In this document: one piece after another, positions 1 through 9,166 of the stretch
Numbering within the stretch: the first letter of the stretch is position 1
How the letters are laid out: the number at the start of each line of letters is the position of its first letter
Source: Arsenicicoccus piscis
GTDB lineage: Bacteria; Actinomycetota; Actinomycetes; Actinomycetales; Dermatophilaceae
Reading direction: 5' to 3'
DNA length: 64,000 nucleotides
Assembly: GCF_022568835.1 (NCBI RefSeq)
Contig: NZ_JAKZHV010000002.1
Span: 124,001-188,000, forward strand
Notes under the pieces: generated by a model
Told to the model about the DNA's origin: nothing
Seen by the model: only the letters and a program-made list of their open reading frames with translations
The model's database searches: none
Made by a program: the position numbers and the translations under genes

Positions 1-539
1 TTGCCGATCCCCGACACCAACCCCTGGTCCAGCAGCGCCCGCTTGATCTCGGTGTTCTTGGCCTTCAGGGCGCGCACCACCCCCGCCTGGTCGTAGACCG
101 TCTCCAGCGGGTCGGGGGCGATGTGGGCTACCGGCTGGGGCACCTCCCGACCCCCGCGACCGAGCACCAGGTCGGTCAGCGCCAGCCCGCCGAACGTGCG
201 CTGGTCGACGAAGCGCAGCTGCGGCCCGTCGTCGGCGAAGTCGAGAGTGGCGTGCAGGTGCCGCTCGCGCGGCGAGTCGGCCGGCTCGACGAGCAGCTGC
301 CCGCTCATGCCGAGGTGGATGACCAGGGCCTCGCCGTCGAGGACCAGCCAGAGGTACTTGCCACGCCGCTCGGCGGCGCGCACCTGCTGGCCGGCCAGGC
401 GGTGCGCGAGGTCGAGGGGGCCGGGCAGGTGCCGCCGGGCGACCCGGTTGCCGGTGACCTCGGCGGCGGCGATCCGCCGCCCGACCACGTGGTCGGCGAG
501 GCCGCGCCGGACGACCTCGACCTCGGGCAGCTCAGGCAC
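1..539 (-). CDS. mutM: Formamidopyrimidine-DNA glycosylase (Fpg), 3'-truncated by window edge
   Basis: This is the N-terminal part (about 179 residues) of the base-excision repair glycosylase that removes 8-oxoguanine and cuts the abasic site. The start is a GTG at 537-539, and the protein begins [14 protein letters not shown], which carries the catalytic Pro2 and Glu3 of the Fpg/Nei family. Further on are the GKYLW segment and the HLGMSGQL segment. The gene runs off the left edge, so the helix-two-turn-helix and the C-terminal zinc finger are not visible. It follows rnc by 15 bases on the same strand, the usual actinobacterial rnc-mutM order, so co-transcription with rpmF-rnc is likely. Confidence 0.95.
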   Translation of the reverse strand, partial: MPELPEVEVVRRGLADHVVGRRIAAAEVTGNRVARRHLPGPLDLAHRLAGQQVRAAERRGKYLWLVLDGEALVIHLGMSGQLLVEPADSPRERHLHATLDFADDGPQLRFVDQRTFGGLALTDLVLGRGGREVPQPVAHIAPDPLETVYDQAGVVRALKAKNTEIKRALLDQGLVSGIG

Positions 540-554
540 GGGGTGCCGACCCGG

Positions 555-1322
555 TCAGTCCAGGTCGGCGGCCCGGCCGGGCTCGCCGTGGCGCTCGGTC
601 ACCGTGGCCCAAGCGATCGAGGCGGCCTTCTGCTCGGCCTCCTTCTTGGACCGCCCGACGCCCTCGCCGAGGACCTCGTCGCCGATCACCGCGCCAGCGG
701 TGAAGACCTTGAGGTGGTCAGGGCCCTCGTCGGTGACGCGGTACTCCGGGACGCCGAGGCCGTGCGCCGAGGTGAGCTCCTGCAGCGAGGTCTTCCAGTC
801 CAGGCCGGCGCCGAGGTTGGCCGACGACTCCATCAGGGGGTCGAGCATGTGGTGCACGAGGCGTGCGGCGACGTCCATGCCGTGCGAGAGGTAGACCGCA
901 CCGATGACCGCCTCCGTGGTGTCGGCGAGGATCGACGTCTTGTCCCGCCCGCCGGTCGTCTCCTCGCCCCGTCCGAGCAGCAGGAAGTCACCGAGACCGA
1001 GCTCACGGGCTACATCAGCCAGCGCCCGCATGTTGACGACCGCGGCACGCAGCTTCGCGAGCTGCCCCTCGGGCAGGTCGGTGTGCGTGCGGAACAGGGT
1101 GTCGGTGACGACGAGACCGAGCACGGAGTCCCCGAGGAACTCCAACCGCTCGTTGTGCGGCATCCCTCCGTGCTCATAGCTGTAGGAGCGATGCACCAGA
1201 GCACGACTCAGCAGCGGCTCGTCGACGCGCTCACCCAAGATCTGGAAGAGACCTTCGATCAACGCGGCGACGGGCCGCTGCTGAGCTGCCTTGGCGCTGG
1301 ACGCACGCTTGCTGGAGCCCAC
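555..1322 (-). CDS. rnc: Ribonuclease III
   Basis: Double-strand-specific endoribonuclease for rRNA and mRNA processing, 255 residues. The signature [16 protein letters not shown] in the N-terminal half carries the metal-binding acidic residues, and the second acidic cluster is [14 protein letters not shown]-terminal double-stranded RNA-binding domain follows ([14 protein letters not shown] to [12 protein letters not shown]). The frame is open far upstream, but I place the start at the GTG at 1320-1322 because GGAGGG lies 5 bases before it and the coding region then begins just after rpmF ends at 1336. The order rpmF-rnc-mutM is standard in actinobacteria. Confidence 0.95.
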   Translation of the reverse strand: MGSSKRASSAKAAQQRPVAALIEGLFQILGERVDEPLLSRALVHRSYSYEHGGMPHNERLEFLGDSVLGLVVTDTLFRTHTDLPEGQLAKLRAAVVNMRALADVARELGLGDFLLLGRGEETTGGRDKTSILADTTEAVIGAVYLSHGMDVAARLVHHMLDPLMESSANLGAGLDWKTSLQELTSAHGLGVPEYRVTDEGPDHLKVFTAGAVIGDEVLGEGVGRSKKEAEQKAASIAWATVTERHGEPGRAADLD

Positions 1323-1335
1323 GCGCGCCCTCCGA

Positions 1336-1530
1336 TCAGCCCTGGAGCTCGGTGCGCTCCGCGGCCGCGTAGCGACGGCCAGCGTAGGTGCCGCACGAGG
1401 GGCAGGCGTTGTGCGGCTGCTTCGGGGCCTGGCACTGCGGGCACGGGGTGAGCGTGGTCGCAGTGGTGCGCCAGTTCGCGCGACGCGAACGGGTGTTGGA
1501 GCGCGACATCTTCCGCTTCGGGACAGCCAC
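1336..1530 (-). CDS. rpmF: 50S ribosomal protein L32
   Basis: Small protein of the large ribosomal subunit, 64 residues, starting [17 protein letters not shown], which is the family N-terminus. Two CxxC pairs (CPQC and CPSC, around residues 34-47) form the zinc ribbon of the cysteine-containing L32 type. It lies two bases downstream of the DUF177 gene and 13 bases upstream of rnc, so the three genes are almost certainly one transcript. DUF177-rpmF pairing is one of the most conserved bacterial gene pairs. Confidence 0.97.
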   Translation of the reverse strand: MAVPKRKMSRSNTRSRRANWRTTATTLTPCPQCQAPKQPHNACPSCGTYAGRRYAAAERTELQG

Positions 1531-1531
1531 G

Positions 1532-2104
1532 TCAGTTCCTCTTCTCTTCGGGCTTGCTGATGAGTCCTTGCAGTGCCGACCAGCGGGGGTCGAGCACCTC
1601 GTGCTGGTGGTCCGGGTCGTCCGCGAGCCGGGCTCCGCACTGGGAGCACAGGCCGGGGCAGTCGTCCTCGCACACGGGCTGGAACGGCAGGGTGGGCACC
1701 ACTGCGTCCCGCAGCACAGGCTCGAGGTCGATCAGGTCGCCGTCGAGCGTGTGCAGCTCTTCCCCACCCTCGTCGGCCCCCACCTCGTGGTGGTGCGCCG
1801 CGCGGTCGGCGTAGGCGAACAGCTCCTGGATGGTGGCCGTCACGGGGACGGTCACCTCGTCCAGGCACCGCACGCAGGCGCCGGTCGCCCGAGTCGTGAC
1901 CTCACCAGAGACCAGGACACCTTCGACCACCGACTCCAGACGCAGGTCGAGCTGCAACGGCTCTCCCGGCTGAACGGCGATGACCTCGGTGCCGAAGTCC
2001 GTGGGGGCCTCGACGGTGCGCTGCAGCTCGAGCATGGAGCCCGGCCGTCGACCGAGCTCCCGGGTGTCGAGCACCAGGGGCGAACGCGGGTCGAGGTGAG
2101 GCAT
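1532..2104 (-). CDS. DUF177 (YceD-like) family protein
   Basis: A 190-residue protein of the DUF177/YceD family, whose genes sit next to rpmF in most bacteria and are linked to large-subunit rRNA maturation. Visible features are a CVRC pair at residues 77-80 and a cysteine cluster near the C-terminus ([13 protein letters not shown]) that could bind a metal. The frame is open to 2230, but I chose the ATG at 2102-2104 ([17 protein letters not shown]) because homologues begin at this conserved segment. The ribosome-binding site is modest (GGAG close to the ATG). Function of the family is only partly known. Confidence 0.88.
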   Translation of the reverse strand: MPHLDPRSPLVLDTRELGRRPGSMLELQRTVEAPTDFGTEVIAVQPGEPLQLDLRLESVVEGVLVSGEVTTRATGACVRCLDEVTVPVTATIQELFAYADRAAHHHEVGADEGGEELHTLDGDLIDLEPVLRDAVVPTLPFQPVCEDDCPGLCSQCGARLADDPDHQHEVLDPRWSALQGLISKPEEKRN

Positions 2105-2261
2105 AGCTCCAGCCAGTTGCTGCAGGACGGATGGGGTTGCACGATGATCGTGCGTCAGCGCATGCCGCAGCACACACCGACGCACCAGCCTACCGGACCG
2201 GTCGGGCTGCACCCAAACCGCGAGAGCCACCCCAGAGTCCAGCCCTCAGTCCAGGCCAGGC

Positions 2262-2765
2262 CTAGGCGTCGCGGCGGGCCTGCAGCGCCTCGGCCACGTT
2301 GGGCGGCACCAGGTCCAGGCCGTAGCCCCCGAGCGCGTGCACCTCCTTGATCAGCGAGCTGGACACGTGCTCGAAGGCCGGCGCGCCCGGCAGGAAGACC
2401 GTCTCGACGCCGGTGAGGTGACGGTTCATCAGCGCCATCGGCAGCTCGTAGGCGAAGTCCGTGCCCGAGCGCAGCCCCTTGACGATCGCACAGACGTCCT
2501 CGCGGGTGCAGAGGTCGACCAGCAGCTCGCCACCGGACGACACGACCCGGACCCGGGGGATCTCCTCGGCCGCCACGGCGCCCTCGATCAGGGCGACCCG
2601 CTCGTCGACGGAGAACATCCCCTGCCCCGACTTCGCGGGGTTGAACAGCACCGCCACCACGACCTCGTCGTAGAGCGCGCTGGCCCGCCGGATGATGTCG
2701 AGGTGCCCGAGGGTGATCGGGTCGAACGACCCCGGGCACACGCAGCGACGCGTCGTCTCGCTCAT
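2262..2765 (-). CDS. coaD: Pantetheine-phosphate adenylyltransferase
   Basis: Penultimate step of coenzyme A synthesis: 4'-phosphopantetheine plus ATP to dephospho-CoA. The protein has 167 residues, the normal family length. The nucleotidyltransferase motif is GSFDPITLGH near residues 11-20, and the second signature SSSLIKEV lies in the C-terminal part. The start is the ATG at 2763-2765 (MSETTRRCVCPGS); the frame extends upstream but that part would overlap rsmD deeply. The chosen start overlaps the end of rsmD by 4 bases, indicating translational coupling in a recG-rsmD-coaD operon. Confidence 0.96.
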   Translation of the reverse strand: MSETTRRCVCPGSFDPITLGHLDIIRRASALYDEVVVAVLFNPAKSGQGMFSVDERVALIEGAVAAEEIPRVRVVSSGGELLVDLCTREDVCAIVKGLRSGTDFAYELPMALMNRHLTGVETVFLPGAPAFEHVSSSLIKEVHALGGYGLDLVPPNVAEALQARRDA

Positions 2766-3382
2766 GGCTCCACGGTATCCGTCGCCTCGGCGCAATCCGT
2801 CGCCCCGGCGCTATCCGTCACCTCGGCGTACCAGACCGAGGTCTCGCCGTAGCGCTTGTGCGCCACCTGCTCGAGACCGTTCGGCCAGCGCGGCTCGCCC
2901 GAGCGCGACGACCGCTCGACCACGACCACGGCCGCCGGCGCCAGCCACCCGTGGTCGACCAGAGCCACCAGGTCGGCGTGCAGCGCGCCGTCACCGAGGT
3001 CGTAGGGCGGGTCGCTCAGGACCACGTCGAACCCCGTCCCGGCACCCCCGGACGGCCCCGCACCGAGGAGGGTCGCGACCGGCCGGGTGACGACGCGCGC
3101 CTGGCGCAGCCCCAGGTCCCGGATGTTGCCGGAGATGATCTGTGCCGCGGCCCGGGACGACTCGACGAGCAGCGCCTCGGCGGCACCCCGCGAGCACGCC
3201 TCAAGCCCGAGCGCGCCGGAGCCGGCATAGAGGTCGAGCACCCGGGCCCCCTCGAGCAGGTCCTCGTGCTCGAGCCGGGAGAAGATCGCCTCGCGGACCC
3301 GGTCGCTGGTGGGCCGGGTGCCGCTGCCCGAGGGGGTGGCGATCCGGCGCCCGCCGGCCACCCCGGCGATGATGCGCGTCAT
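2762..3382 (-). CDS. rsmD: 16S rRNA (guanine966-N2)-methyltransferase
   Basis: S-adenosylmethionine-dependent methyltransferase that modifies G966 of 16S rRNA in the small-subunit head. The 206-residue protein begins MTRIIAGVAGGRRI. The SAM-binding motif VLDLYAGSGALGLEA lies near residue 50, and the catalytic motif SDPPYD marks an N2-guanine or adenine methyltransferase. The start ATG at 3380-3382 shares one base with the recG stop codon (TGATG). The last 20 residues are a low-complexity Ala/Thr/Asp/Glu tail with a repeated ATD motif that is unlikely to be functional. Confidence 0.94.
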   Translation of the reverse strand: MTRIIAGVAGGRRIATPSGSGTRPTSDRVREAIFSRLEHEDLLEGARVLDLYAGSGALGLEACSRGAAEALLVESSRAAAQIISGNIRDLGLRQARVVTRPVATLLGAGPSGGAGTGFDVVLSDPPYDLGDGALHADLVALVDHGWLAPAAVVVVERSSRSGEPRWPNGLEQVAHKRYGETSVWYAEVTDSAGATDCAEATDTVEP

Positions 3383-5664
3383 CAGCCACGCTCCACGAAG
3401 TCGGCCTGCTGGTCGTCGACGTACGTGCGCAGGTAGCGCAGCAGCTCGGGGCTGCCCTCGAGGGTCGGGTCGGCGTCGACCAGCCCGCGGGCGTCCTCGC
3501 GGGCCAGCTCGATCAGGTCGCTGTCCTCCCGCAGGCGCAGCAGCGCGAGACCGCCGCTGCGACCGCTCTGCAGGGCGCCGAGGACGTCGCCCTCGCCGCG
3601 CTGGTCGAGGTCGACCTCGGCGAGCTCGAAGCCGTCGGTGGTCGCCGCGACCGCCTCGAGCCGGTCCCTGGTGGGGGTGCCCTCGTCGGCGAGGCAGACC
3701 AGGAAGCAGCTGCTCGGGTGCTCGCCCCGACCGATCCGGCCGCGCAGCTGGTGCAGCTGGCTGATGCCGAACCGATCGGCGTCGAGGACCACCATGAGGC
3801 TGGCGTTGGGCACGTCGACCCCCACCTCGATGACCGTGGTGGCGACCAGGATGTCGATCTCGCCGGCGGCGAACGACGTCATGATCCGCTCGCGCTCCTC
3901 GGCGGGCAGCCGGCCGTGCAGCACCGCCCGGCGCAGTCCCTTCAGGACGGGCACCTCGGCGAGCATCGCGTCGGTGTCGACCACGCTCGCAGCCGCCCGC
4001 CGCAGCCGGGCCTCCTCGGCGAGCCGCGCCGCGGTGGCCTTCTCGTCCTCGTCGTCCGGGTTGACCTGGTCGCCGCGCGCGCGGGCCTCCTCGGCCTGCT
4101 GCTTGGCCTGGGCGCGCTCCCAGTAGGTCAGGTCGTCCCCGGAGGAGCCGTCGCCGACGCGCGGGCACACGACGTAGACCTGGCGGCCGGCGGCCACCTC
4201 CTCGGCCATGCGCTCCCACACCCGCTGCACCCAGGTGGGTCTGGTGGCCGGCACCACGAAGGTCTTGATCTCGGCGCGTCCGGACGGCAGCTGGCTGAGC
4301 GTCGAGGTGTCCAGGTCGCCGAAGGCGGTGATGGCGACCGTGCGCGGGATCGGCGTAGCCGTCATGACGAGCGTGTGGGGCACCCGAGCTGCCTTGCCCC
4401 GCAACACGTCTCGTTGCTCTACGCCGAAGCGGTGCTGCTCGTCCACGACGACGAGGGCCAGGTCGGCGAACGCGACCTTGTCCTGGAGCAGCGCGTGGGT
4501 GCCGATGACGATGCCGGCCTCACCGCTGGTGGCGAGGGCGAGGTTGCGCCGCTTGTCGGCCGCGCTCTGGCTGCCGGTGACCAGGGCCACCCGCGTGCCT
4601 ATGTCGTTGCCGCCGAGCATGCCGCCCATCGCGAGGTCACCCAGCATCGCGGTGATGGTGCGGTAGTGCTGCTGGGCCAGCACCTCGGTGGGCGCCAGCA
4701 GGGCGGCCTGACCACCGGAGTCGACGACGTGCAGCATCGCGCGCAGGGCCACGACGGTCTTGCCGGAGCCGACCTCGCCCTGCAGCAGGCGGTGCATCGG
4801 TCGGTCGCGAGCCAGCTCCTCGGCGAGCACCTCGCCGGTCTCGACCTGGCCCTCGGTGAGGCGGAAGGGCAGCCGTGCGTCGAACGCGTCGAGCACTCCC
4901 CCGACCGCACCGGCACGGGCTACGGCGGCGTCACCCGACGTGGCGGCGCGGCGCATCGCGAGCACGACCTGGATGGCCAGCGCCTCGTCGTACTTCAGCC
5001 GGCGGCGGCCGATCTGTGGCTCGTCGAGATCGACCGGGCGGTGGACCAGCCGAAAGGTCTCGTAGAGCGGCGGCAGCTCGTGCCGCGCGGCCAGCTCCTG
5101 GACCGGGTCGGCCACCGCCCACAGCGAGTCCAGCGCGACGATGACGGCCTTGGCGATGCCCCAGGAGCCGAGCTTGGTGCCCATCCGGCGGTAGATCGGG
5201 ATCAGCGGCGACTCGGCGAGCGTCTCGATGGTCTGGTCGTCGACGCCGTTGCTGCTGAGCAGGACGTATTCAGGCTGGGCCAGCTGCCAGCGACCGTTGA
5301 AGGCTGCGACCTTGCCCGCGAACAGCGCCCGCCGCCCCGGCGACAGGATGAACTTGTGCGGGCGGGTCTGGAAGAAGGTGAGCTCGAACTTCTGGTTGCC
5401 GGCGTCGACCAGCACCTTGAGCAGCGAGCCCTTGCGCGAGCGCATCGGGACCTCGCGGCTGCTCACCACGTCGGCCACTAGGTGCACGCGCTCGCCGTCC
5501 TCGAAGTGCCGCTCGATCGGCACCGAGCTGAGGTAGGTGCGTGGGACCCAGTGCATCAGGTCGGAGAGGGTGTGCAGGCCGCGCGCCGTGAAGATGTCGA
5601 CCTCGCGCTTGGCGAAGACCCGGCGCAGCGGCCAGTCCAGGGCTCCCTCGCGCGAGATGGCCAT
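3382..5664 (-). CDS. recG: ATP-dependent DNA helicase RecG
   Basis: Branch-migration helicase that reverses stalled replication forks and processes Holliday junctions. At 760 residues it has the family length. An N-terminal wedge/OB region (roughly 1-200) precedes the helicase core: Walker A GEVGSGKT at residues 296-303, the Walker B box DEQH at 408-411, and the C-terminal helicase motif QLRGRIGR. A charged insertion around residue 500 (EERARG-type, lysine and glutamate rich) separates parts of the second RecA-like lobe. It starts at ATG 5662-5664, two bases after the upstream DhaL-type gene, and is coupled to rsmD downstream. Confidence 0.97.
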   Translation of the reverse strand: MAISREGALDWPLRRVFAKREVDIFTARGLHTLSDLMHWVPRTYLSSVPIERHFEDGERVHLVADVVSSREVPMRSRKGSLLKVLVDAGNQKFELTFFQTRPHKFILSPGRRALFAGKVAAFNGRWQLAQPEYVLLSSNGVDDQTIETLAESPLIPIYRRMGTKLGSWGIAKAVIVALDSLWAVADPVQELAARHELPPLYETFRLVHRPVDLDEPQIGRRRLKYDEALAIQVVLAMRRAATSGDAAVARAGAVGGVLDAFDARLPFRLTEGQVETGEVLAEELARDRPMHRLLQGEVGSGKTVVALRAMLHVVDSGGQAALLAPTEVLAQQHYRTITAMLGDLAMGGMLGGNDIGTRVALVTGSQSAADKRRNLALATSGEAGIVIGTHALLQDKVAFADLALVVVDEQHRFGVEQRDVLRGKAARVPHTLVMTATPIPRTVAITAFGDLDTSTLSQLPSGRAEIKTFVVPATRPTWVQRVWERMAEEVAAGRQVYVVCPRVGDGSSGDDLTYWERAQAKQQAEEARARGDQVNPDDEDEKATAARLAEEARLRRAAASVVDTDAMLAEVPVLKGLRRAVLHGRLPAEERERIMTSFAAGEIDILVATTVIEVGVDVPNASLMVVLDADRFGISQLHQLRGRIGRGEHPSSCFLVCLADEGTPTRDRLEAVAATTDGFELAEVDLDQRGEGDVLGALQSGRSGGLALLRLREDSDLIELAREDARGLVDADPTLEGSPELLRYLRTYVDDQQADFVERG

Positions 5665-5666
5665 GG

Positions 5667-7406
5667 CTACTCGACCCCCAGCAGGAGCAGGGCGGGGGCG
5701 AACCCGCCCTGGTGGACGGTGATCTCGGGTGCCGGCTGCCGCGACCCGACGTGTGCGGCGAGCCTGTCGAGCGACTCGTCGGGGCAGTCCTGGCCACCGA
5801 GCGCCGTGACCAGCTCGCCGCCGTCGGCGAGCAGTCGGTCCACCACGTCGCGGGCGACCTCGTCGAGCGAGTCGCCGACCTCGACGATCTCGCCTGCGAC
5901 CAGGCCCAGGACGTCACCGGCGCGGCACGGCCCCGCGGCCGTGTCGGCGTCGCGGCTCGCCACCGTCACCTCGCCGTAGCCCGTCGCGGCCACCGTCTGC
6001 TCGACGACGACACGGGACTCGGCGAAGTCGGCCGCCGGGTCGACGACCGCCTGAGCGGCCAGGCCCTGCACCACCGACCGGCTCGGCACGACGACCACGT
6101 CGAGACCCGTGGCACGCGCATCCTCCGCAGCGGCCTCGGAGGCCAGGACCAGGTCGGAGTCGTTGGGCAGCAGCAGGACTCGCCCCGCGCCGCTGCCGTG
6201 GAGAGCGGCGAGCACCTGGCCGATGGAGGCCCGCCTGCCGGCGGAGCTCTCGACCACGACGGCACCGGCGTCGCGCAGCAGCGTGACCAGGCCCTCGCCC
6301 GACGCGCACTGGACGACCGCTGTCGCATCGGGGTCGGTGCCCGACACCAGCGGCGTGATCTCGACCGCGTCGGGGTCGCCGAGCTCGCGCAGCACGACGA
6401 GGGCGGCGTCGGTGTCGTCGACGTGCACGTGCACCCGCCACAGACCGGCGTCGCCCATCACGACGACGCTGTCGCCCAGCTCGGCGAGCTCGCGTCGGGC
6501 GCGCGGGAGGTCCTCGTCGGCTCCCCCGCGCACGAGCGCCATCAGCTCGAACGCCGGCCCGCTGTAGCCCGAGCCACGGGCCGCGCAGCCGGTCCGGCCG
6601 GCGGTGAGGTCGTGCTCGTCGGCGAGGTCGACGTCGGTGAGCGACTCGAGCATGTCGTCCATCGCCGGCAGCAGCTGGTGGTCGCTCGGGCCGCCGTCCT
6701 CGACGACCCGGCGCAGCGCGTCGAGCAGGATCACCAGACCCGCGGCCCCGGCGTCGACCACCCCGGCGGACGACAGCGCAGGCAGCTGGTCCGGCGTCTC
6801 GGCGAGCGCGACGTAGGCGGACTCTGACGCCGCGGTGACCACGTCGAGCAGCTGCGCGCCGGGGTGGCCGGCCACCTGCTCGGCGGACTCGGCCGCGATC
6901 CGGGCCACGGTGAGGATGGTGCCCTCGGTGGGCGACCCGACGCTGGCGTAGGCCCGCGTGCTGGCCTCGCGCATGGCTGCGGCGACCACGGCGGGACCGA
7001 CCGGGCCGGCGTGCTCGACCACGACGTCGGCGAGCCCCCGGATCAGCTGGCTCATGATCACGCCGGAGTTGCCCCGCGCCGCCAGCATCACCTCGCGCGA
7101 GAACGTGCGGACCGCCTGACCGTCGTCACCCGCCGACCCCGTGAGGTCGAGGGGGTCGTCGGCCGCGACCCGATCGGCGTCGATCATCGCCTCGACCGCG
7201 GAGTCGAGGGTGAGGAACATGTTGGTGCCGGTGTCGCCGTCGGGCACCGGGAAGACGTTGAGCGCGTCGATGCGGGTGCGTCTGCTCGCGAGCGCCGCCC
7301 GTCCGAGGACGGCCCAGCGAAGCAGCGCGGCCAGGTCCAGCCGGGTGAGCGGGAGCCGCTCGGTGCCTGCGTCCTGCACCTCACCACCTGCCCTTCGCCG
7401 GACCAC
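5667..7406 (-). CDS. DAK2/DhaL-domain protein (YloV/FakA family)
   Basis: A 579-residue protein whose N-terminal third is a DhaL (DAK2) ATP-binding domain, shown by NVFPVPDGDTGTNM near residue 50 and by the SRGNSG-like segment AARGNSGVIMSQ. The rest matches the layout of FakA/YloV proteins, which phosphorylate fatty acids bound to a DegV/FakB partner in Firmicutes. Whether the actinobacterial protein does this is inference; no FakB gene is visible here. The chosen start is a GTG at 7404-7406; a second GTG about ten codons in is possible. It is transcribed into recG and is the usual upstream neighbour of recG. Confidence 0.85.
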   Translation of the reverse strand: MVRRRAGGEVQDAGTERLPLTRLDLAALLRWAVLGRAALASRRTRIDALNVFPVPDGDTGTNMFLTLDSAVEAMIDADRVAADDPLDLTGSAGDDGQAVRTFSREVMLAARGNSGVIMSQLIRGLADVVVEHAGPVGPAVVAAAMREASTRAYASVGSPTEGTILTVARIAAESAEQVAGHPGAQLLDVVTAASESAYVALAETPDQLPALSSAGVVDAGAAGLVILLDALRRVVEDGGPSDHQLLPAMDDMLESLTDVDLADEHDLTAGRTGCAARGSGYSGPAFELMALVRGGADEDLPRARRELAELGDSVVVMGDAGLWRVHVHVDDTDAALVVLRELGDPDAVEITPLVSGTDPDATAVVQCASGEGLVTLLRDAGAVVVESSAGRRASIGQVLAALHGSGAGRVLLLPNDSDLVLASEAAAEDARATGLDVVVVPSRSVVQGLAAQAVVDPAADFAESRVVVEQTVAATGYGEVTVASRDADTAAGPCRAGDVLGLVAGEIVEVGDSLDEVARDVVDRLLADGGELVTALGGQDCPDESLDRLAAHVGSRQPAPEITVHQGGFAPALLLLGVE

Positions 7407-7551
7407 CGGGTCGTCGCGGATCGCGCCGTCCTCGCTCGTGCTGGCCTGTCATCGTCTTGCCGCAAACCCTAGTCGACGCCTCCGACAGACCCCCCCTGAC
7501 CAGAACGCCCGCCTGCCAGGAGTCGTCGACTCACGTGCGGGTGCCCGCATT

Positions 7552-7581
7552 TTGGAGGCGTCGACGCCGATCGGCTATGCT
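7552..7581 (+). promoter_or_regulatory. Likely sigma70-type promoter for rpmB
   Basis: A TTGGAG hexamer at 7552-7557 and a TATGCT hexamer at 7576-7581 are separated by 18 bases, upstream of rpmB and in a 255-base divergent intergenic region. The match to the housekeeping consensus is good at both boxes. Confidence 0.5.
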
Positions 7582-7661
7582 GGACCGGTTGCCCCGCTGC
7601 TCGAGGCTGCTCGACGGCTGGTGGCGACCAATCGACACCACTCAAGCGTAGGAGATCACCC

Positions 7662-7856
7662 GTGGCTGCCAACTGCGATGTCTGCGGCAAGGGACCGTCC
7701 TTCGGTCACAGCATCTCGCACTCGCACCGTCGCACGAAGCGTCGCTGGAACCCCAACATCCAGCGCGTCCGCGCCATGGTCGGCGAGGCGGGCGCAACGC
7801 CCAAGCGTCTCAACGTCTGCACCTCCTGCCTCAAGGCCGGCAAGGTCCAGCGCTGA
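7662..7856 (+). CDS. rpmB: 50S ribosomal protein L28
   Basis: Large-subunit ribosomal protein of 64 residues, starting with GTG after AGGAG spaced 7 bases away. Two CxxC pairs, CDVC at residues 5-8 and CTSC near residue 54, make this the zinc-ribbon (C+) form of L28. Many actinobacteria also carry a cysteine-free paralogue that replaces it under zinc starvation; none is visible in this window. It is divergent from the DhaL-type gene and is followed by a strong hairpin terminator, so it appears to be monocistronic. Confidence 0.97.
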   Translation: MAANCDVCGKGPSFGHSISHSHRRTKRRWNPNIQRVRAMVGEAGATPKRLNVCTSCLKAGKVQR

Positions 7857-7869
7857 GCTGACTCGTTCG

Positions 7870-7905
7870 AGAGGGACGGCACCGCACGCGCGGGCCGTCC
7901 CTCTT
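7870..7905 (+). terminator. Intrinsic terminator of rpmB
   Basis: AGAGGGACGGC at 7870-7880 pairs with GCCGTCCCTCT at 7894-7904, an 11-bp perfect stem with a 13-base loop followed by a short T-containing tail. It lies 13 bases after the rpmB stop codon. Confidence 0.85.
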
Positions 7906-7910
7906 GTCAT

Positions 7911-7955
7911 GCTCAGCCTGACCCCGCTCAGCCTGACCCCGCTCAGCCTGGCCCC
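7911..7955. repeat. Three tandem 15-bp repeats
   Basis: GCTCAGCCTGACCCC occurs at 7911-7925 and 7926-7940, and with one change at 7941-7955. A partial fourth copy (GCTCAGCCC) follows at 7971 inside the end of thiL. The array fills the gap between the convergent rpmB and thiL genes. Confidence 0.9.
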
Positions 7956-7972
7956 ACTGCGACTGGCCAGGC

Positions 7973-9064
7973 TCAGCCCGAGAAGTGGTCCCAGCCACCG
8001 CTCACGGGCTCGCCGTCCAGCGTGACGTGCGCTCCGTCCGGCGTGGCGGCGACGACCTCGCCGATCACCCACCAGTGCACGTCGGGGTCGGTCTGCTGAG
8101 TGATCAAGGGGCAGTCGGCGGGGAAGGTCGCGAGCAGCGAGTGCTCCTCCCCACCGGTCAGCACGTGGTGCAGGGCCCGCTGGGCGCCGAGCGCCATCTC
8201 CAGCGGGGTGTCCTCCACGAAGTCCGCCACGAGCCGCGAGCGCGACAGCTGCAGGCACACCCCGCTCGCCCGACCGATCCGCGCGGCGTCGCGCGCCAGC
8301 CCGTCGGACAGGTCGATCATCGCGGTCGCACCGCGGTCGGCGGCCAACGGCCCGGAGCTCACCGAGCAGGTCGGGGTGCGGTGGACCCACATCAGGTGGT
8401 CCCGGGCACGGTCTACCTCGGCGGCGGCGAGCGCCTCGTGAACGCTCGCCCAACGGGTCGGCCGCTCCCCGGCGAGGTACAGCTCCAGGCCGCCGCCGGA
8501 CTCCCCGAGGCTCCCGTGAACGGCGACGACGTCGCCCACCCGCGCACCCGAGCGCAGCACGGGGCGACGCCCCTGCAGGTCACCGAGAGCCGTGATCGAG
8601 ACCATCACCGTGCCGGCGCCGGCCGAGGACAGGTCGCCGCCGACGACGGGCACGCCGTCCCACGCGGCCGTGTCGGCGACGCCGTCGGCGAAGTCCACCG
8701 CCCAGCCGAGCGGCAGCTGCGGGTCGGCGGCGAGGGTGACGAGCAGCCCGGTGGCGACCGCGCCCATGGCGGCGATGTCGGCGAGGTTCTGAGTGACCAG
8801 CTTGGAGCCGACGTCGTGCGCGTCGGACCACTCGTCGTGCCAGTCCTGGCCACGCACCATCGTGTCGGTGGTGGCGACGACCGATCCCGACGGCTGGATC
8901 ACGACGGCGGCGTCGTCGCCCGGGCCGATCAGCACCGACGGGCCGGTCCGGAGGTTGGGGAAGATGCGCCGGAGCACCTCCTCCTCGTCGACCTCGCTGA
9001 GCGGCTGCGGCCAGCCGGCACCGCGACGCTTTGGCCGGTCCGGTCGCCCTTCGGTCGGTCTCAT
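7973..9064 (-). CDS. thiL: Thiamine-monophosphate kinase
   Basis: Final step of thiamine pyrophosphate synthesis: ATP-dependent phosphorylation of thiamine monophosphate. The protein belongs to the AIR synthase-like fold and shows LIGPGDDAAVV near residue 45, the acidic Mg-ATP loop, and IDLSDGLARDAARI in the second half. At 363 residues it is about 30 residues longer than many homologues because of a basic N-terminal extension (MRPTEGRPDRPKRR) before the conserved LSEVDEEEVLRRIF; the true start may therefore be later, although no obvious alternative codon is seen. It is convergent with rpmB. Confidence 0.92.
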   Translation of the reverse strand: MRPTEGRPDRPKRRGAGWPQPLSEVDEEEVLRRIFPNLRTGPSVLIGPGDDAAVVIQPSGSVVATTDTMVRGQDWHDEWSDAHDVGSKLVTQNLADIAAMGAVATGLLVTLAADPQLPLGWAVDFADGVADTAAWDGVPVVGGDLSSAGAGTVMVSITALGDLQGRRPVLRSGARVGDVVAVHGSLGESGGGLELYLAGERPTRWASVHEALAAAEVDRARDHLMWVHRTPTCSVSSGPLAADRGATAMIDLSDGLARDAARIGRASGVCLQLSRSRLVADFVEDTPLEMALGAQRALHHVLTGGEEHSLLATFPADCPLITQQTDPDVHWWVIGEVVAATPDGAHVTLDGEPVSGGWDHFSG

Positions 9065-9166
9065 GCCTGCTCCGCGTGTCGTGGCCTCACGTGGGCACGA
9101 TAGCGTGAGGCCAGCGACGCGGCCGGGCGGTCCGTCGTCCCGATCTCGTCCCGCGCAGGAGGAACC

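Noticed and set aside
2105-2261. Gene or leader ORF between coaD and the DUF177 gene.
   Set aside because: Only short overlapping frames without ribosome sites; it is better explained as a promoter region for DUF177-rpmF-rnc-mutM.
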